64,000 nucleotides of DNA from JAUYQR01 sp050632395 (GTDB lineage Bacteria; Pseudomonadota; Alphaproteobacteria; Rhodobacterales; Rhodobacteraceae). This document shows, piece after piece, positions 61,966 to 64,000 of the stretch; position 1 is the stretch's first letter, and every line of letters starts with the position of its first letter. Position numbers and translations under genes: made by a program. The stretch lies in NCBI RefSeq assembly GCF_050632395.1, contig NZ_CP192600.1, forward strand, positions 744,001 through 808,000, in the 5' to 3' direction. The notes beneath the pieces are model-generated. The model was not told the DNA's origin. It saw only the letters and a program-made list of their open reading frames with translations, and searched no databases.

Positions 61966-61989
61966 GGGGGGCAGACAGCCCCCCTTTTT
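61966..61989 (+). terminator. Rho-independent terminator reading from cobQ
   Basis: 7-bp stem (GGGGGGC/GCCCCCC, 61966-61984, 5-nt loop) followed by TTTTT. It is oriented to stop plus-strand transcription before it runs antisense into cobO, which ends at 61997. Confidence 0.85.
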
Positions 61990-61996
61990 ACACCGG

Positions 61997-62650
61997 TCAG
62001 AATTCAACTCCGGCCTGAGCCTTGATGCCGGACCGGAAGGGGTGCTTGACCAGCGTCATCTCGGTCACAAGATCCGCCGCTTCGATCAGCTTGTCCGATG
62101 CGTTGCGCCCGGTCAGCACCACATGGGTCAGCGGCGGTTTTTCGGCGGCGAGGAACGCCAGCACCTCGTCGATATCGAGGTAATCATAGCGCAGGGCAAT
62201 GTTGATCTCGTCCAACAGCACCATGCGGATGGAGGGGTTGCGAATCAGCTCCTGGGCCTTCTCCCAGCCCGCCCGCGCCGCCGCGATGTCGCGCGCCTTG
62301 TCCTGGGTTTCCCAGGTGAAGCCTTCGCCCATCGCGTGAAATTCGCACAGGTCAGCGAAATGGGTGGTCAGAAGGCGCCGCTCGCCGGTGTCCCACGCGC
62401 CCTTGATGAACTGCACCACCGCCGAGGGCATGCCATGCGCCACGCAGCGCAGGATCATCCCGAAGCCGCTGGAGGATTTCCCCTTGCCCGCCCCGGTGTG
62501 GACGATGATCAACCCCTTCTCGCCCGCCTTGCCCGCCATGATCTTGTCGCGCGCGGCCTTCTTCTTGGCCATCTTCGAGGCGTGCCGCGCCAGATCGGCT
62601 TCGGCTTCGGCGTCGACTTCGGGGGCGGGTGTCGGTTCGGGATCGGTCAT
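61997..62650 (-). CDS. cobO: Cob(I)yrinic acid a,c-diamide adenosyltransferase
   Basis: 217 residues from the ATG at 62650 (an in-frame TTG at 62671 is less likely). It transfers the adenosyl group from ATP to the cobalt of corrinoids. The CobO/BtuR P-loop is HTGAGKGKSSSGFGMILR, followed by VVQFIKGAWDTGERR, the VLLDEINIALRYDYLD Walker B-like strand and VVLTGRNAS. The N-terminal 45 residues are a charged, disordered tail. It is the only minus-strand gene in the B12 region and is divergent from the second riboswitch. Confidence 0.95.
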   Translation of the reverse strand: MTDPEPTPAPEVDAEAEADLARHASKMAKKKAARDKIMAGKAGEKGLIIVHTGAGKGKSSSGFGMILRCVAHGMPSAVVQFIKGAWDTGERRLLTTHFADLCEFHAMGEGFTWETQDKARDIAAARAGWEKAQELIRNPSIRMVLLDEINIALRYDYLDIDEVLAFLAAEKPPLTHVVLTGRNASDKLIEAADLVTEMTLVKHPFRSGIKAQAGVEF

Positions 62651-62700
62651 GGTCGGTCGTGTCCTTGACAAGGATGGCGGTCATGGCGCAGGTGGAATGC

Positions 62701-62880
62701 GTGTTGGTTCCTGTCTATGACAGGCGAAGAGGGAATGCGACAGGGAGCGAAACCCCCAAAGCGCAGCCGCCCCCGCGACCGTGACCGGAAAGGTCCCTGA
62801 CGCCACTGCGCGCAAGCGTGGGAAGGCGAGGGGCCGTTGGGCAACCGCCCTCAATCCGCAAGTCGGGAGACCTGCCAGCA
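62701..62880 (+). ncRNA. Cobalamin (adenosylcobalamin) riboswitch 2
   Basis: B12 box AGTCGGGAGACCTGCC at 62861-62876, preceded by CGAAGAGGGAATGCG, GCCCCCGCGACCGTGACCGG and CCACTGCG segments in aptamer order. It lies upstream of the DUF1636 and cobW genes and would repress them in the presence of adenosylcobalamin. Boundaries are approximate; the space 62651-62979 also holds the cobO promoter. Confidence 0.92.
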
Positions 62881-62979
62881 CAGGCGACTGAACCGGCGGA
62901 CGGGGTGTTCCGCGACCGGCAGACGGATGCGATGTCGCGTCCTTCTCTGGCCCATCCCCGATGTCATTGAGGATTGGGC

Positions 62980-63354
62980 ATGACGGCCACGCTTTATGTC
63001 TGCACCACCTGCAAGCGGGGCGAGCCCGTGCCCGACGGCACACCGAAACCCGGTGCTGACTTGCATGCGGCCTTGCTGGCCGCCGGCGCCCCCGCAGGTG
63101 TCCGCATCGTCGGGGTCGAGTGTCTTTCGGCCTGCAACACCGGCTGCGCGGTGTCGCTTTCGATGCCCGGCGCGTGGTCCTACGTCTATGGTCGCCTCGG
63201 GGCCGAGAACGCCGCCGACATTCTGGACGGGGCCGCGAAATATGCGGCCACCGCCGACGGCATAGTCCCGTGGCGCGAGCGTCCCGTCATCTTCCGCAAG
63301 CAAAGCATCGCCCGCGTACCGCCACAATTTCCCCCGCAAGAGGCCGCCGAATGA
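62980..63354 (+). CDS. DUF1636 family protein in the cobalamin cluster
   Basis: 124 residues from the ATG at 62980, with AGGA upstream. It has five Cys: Cys8 and Cys11 (VCTTC) and Cys48, Cys52 and Cys56 (ECLSACNTGC), a thioredoxin-like ferredoxin pattern that could bind an iron-sulfur cluster or another metal. DUF1636 proteins are found next to cobW in aerobic B12 gene clusters, but their role is not established; electron transfer or metal delivery for the cobalt steps is a reasonable guess. The stop overlaps the cobW start by 4 nt and both follow the riboswitch. Confidence 0.85.
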   Translation: MTATLYVCTTCKRGEPVPDGTPKPGADLHAALLAAGAPAGVRIVGVECLSACNTGCAVSLSMPGAWSYVYGRLGAENAADILDGAAKYAATADGIVPWRERPVIFRKQSIARVPPQFPPQEAAE

Positions 63355-64000
63355 CCGACCTGACCAAAATCCCCGTCACCGTGATCACCGGCTTTCTGGG
63401 TGCGGGGAAGACCACACTGATCCGCCACCTGATGCAGAACCCGCAGGGCAAGCGGCTCGCAATCCTCGTCAACGAGTTCGGCACAGTTGGCGTCGATGGC
63501 GACATCCTGAAATCCTGCGCCGATGACAACTGCCCAGTGGAAAACATCGTCGAGCTTGCCAACGGCTGCATCTGCTGCACCGTGGCCGACGACTTCATCC
63601 CCACCATCGAAGCCTTGATGGCGATGCCTGTCCGCCCTGATCACATCCTGATCGAAACCTCTGGTCTGGCCCTGCCGAAGCCGCTCCTCAAGGCCTTCGA
63701 CTGGCCTGCGATCCGCAGCCGCATCACGGTTGACGGCGTCATCGCGCTGGCCGATGCCGAGGCAGTGGCGGCGGGCCGGTTCGCGCCTGACGTTGCTGCC
63801 GTCGACGCGCAGCGTGCGGCGGACCCCTCGCTGGATCACGAAACGCCGCTGTCGGAGGTGTTCGAAGACCAGATCCTCTGCGCCGACCTGATCCTCTTGT
63901 CGAAGGCCGATCTGGCGGGCGAGGCGGGGCTTGCCGCCGCGCGCGCCGTGATCACGGCCGAGATGACCCGCACGGTGCCGATGCTTTCGATGACCGAAGG
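63351..64000 (+). CDS. cobW: Cobalamin biosynthesis protein CobW (partial, runs off the window)
   Basis: First 216 codons of a COG0523 metallo-GTPase; the frame is open to the last base. Walker A GFLGAGKTT at 14-22, and the metal motif GCICCTV at 72-78 with Cys73, Cys75 and Cys76. CobW is required for aerobic cobalamin synthesis, probably delivering cobalt to the CobNST chelatase. The riboswitch and the DUF1636 gene, with a 4-nt overlap, support cobW rather than a zinc-linked paralogue. The C-terminal domain and next gene (often cobN) lie outside. Confidence 0.93.
   Translation, partial: MTDLTKIPVTVITGFLGAGKTTLIRHLMQNPQGKRLAILVNEFGTVGVDGDILKSCADDNCPVENIVELANGCICCTVADDFIPTIEALMAMPVRPDHILIETSGLALPKPLLKAFDWPAIRSRITVDGVIALADAEAVAAGRFAPDVAAVDAQRAADPSLDHETPLSEVFEDQILCADLILLSKADLAGEAGLAAARAVITAEMTRTVPMLSMTE

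Larger units (their letters stand above)
61703..61996. other. 294-nt hairpin-rich region between cobQ and cobO
   Basis: Holds an 8-bp hairpin after cobQ (arms CCGGGGGT/ACCCCCGG, 61719-61739), a partial copy of the intergenic tail (CGCAGAGAGGAAG, near 61745-61757), and a complete copy on the minus strand (61910-61931), and a terminator at 61966. A short ATG frame (61831-61890) has no family resemblance and is not called. Confidence 0.55.

Overview
The window is a contiguous, very GC-rich chromosomal segment from an alphaproteobacterium, most probably a member of the Rhodobacteraceae (Rhodobacter/Gemmobacter/Tabrizicola-like). The evidence is the gene content (DUF2794, IalB-family protein, the gpmI-envC-ctpA-rppH order, an aerobic CobW/CobO/CobQ cobalamin set, a Tad pilus locus with a CtrA-type box) and the GC-hairpin plus GGATATTT-type intergenic elements. 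No rRNA, tRNA, CRISPR array, transposase, integrase or phage gene was seen. It reads as ordinary chromosome with tight operons, many joined by 4-nt ATGA overlaps.

Layout. 1-5 kb: exported IalB-like protein, asparaginase II-type amidohydrolase, DUF2794 protein, NlpC/P60 hydrolase, M17 aminopeptidase and a small Hpt-like protein. 5.0-7.0 kb: inorganic-carbon operon of beta-carbonic anhydrase, SbtA-like bicarbonate permease and a PII-like SbtB protein. 7.0-13.2 kb: aspartate-semialdehyde dehydrogenase, two MFS permeases, a GH13 alpha-glucosidase and a GNAT acetyltransferase. 13.3-25.5 kb: galactoside catabolic cluster. A sugar ABC importer (binding protein, two permeases) runs into GH36 alpha-galactosidase, an SDR dehydrogenase, DgoK, DgoA, an SMP-30 lactonase and GH42 beta-galactosidase; an IclR regulator and the ABC ATPase are transcribed divergently. 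Together they would import galactosides, release galactose and degrade it by the De Ley-Doudoroff route, except that no galactonate dehydratase is present.

25.5-31.2 kb: rppH, ctpA, envC-like, gpmI and an EamA exporter. 31.2-34.6 kb: a divergent MnmD methyltransferase and FAD oxidoreductase (split MnmC), an FMN reductase, a GNAT protein and a prepilin peptidase coupled to a LuxR-type regulator. 35.7-44.1 kb: Tad/Flp pilus operon (flp, cpaB, three TadE/TadG-like genes, cpaE, cpaF, tadB, tadC) without a secretin or tadD, preceded by a perfect TTAA-N7-TTAA box. 44.4-52.9 kb: smc, a 39-codon frame, MOSC protein, glycosyltransferase, MltB-type transglycosylase, cobD, a small unknown protein and a YkuD L,D-transpeptidase. 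52.9-57.1 kb: PatB/MalY-type lyase, peptide deformylase, thiolase and an MFS permease.

57.2 kb to the end: vitamin B12 region. A cobalamin riboswitch precedes a BtuD-BtuF-BtuC importer and cobQ. cobO is on the opposite strand. A second cobalamin riboswitch precedes a DUF1636 protein and cobW, which runs off the window. Function calls rest on motif recognition by eye, not database searches.
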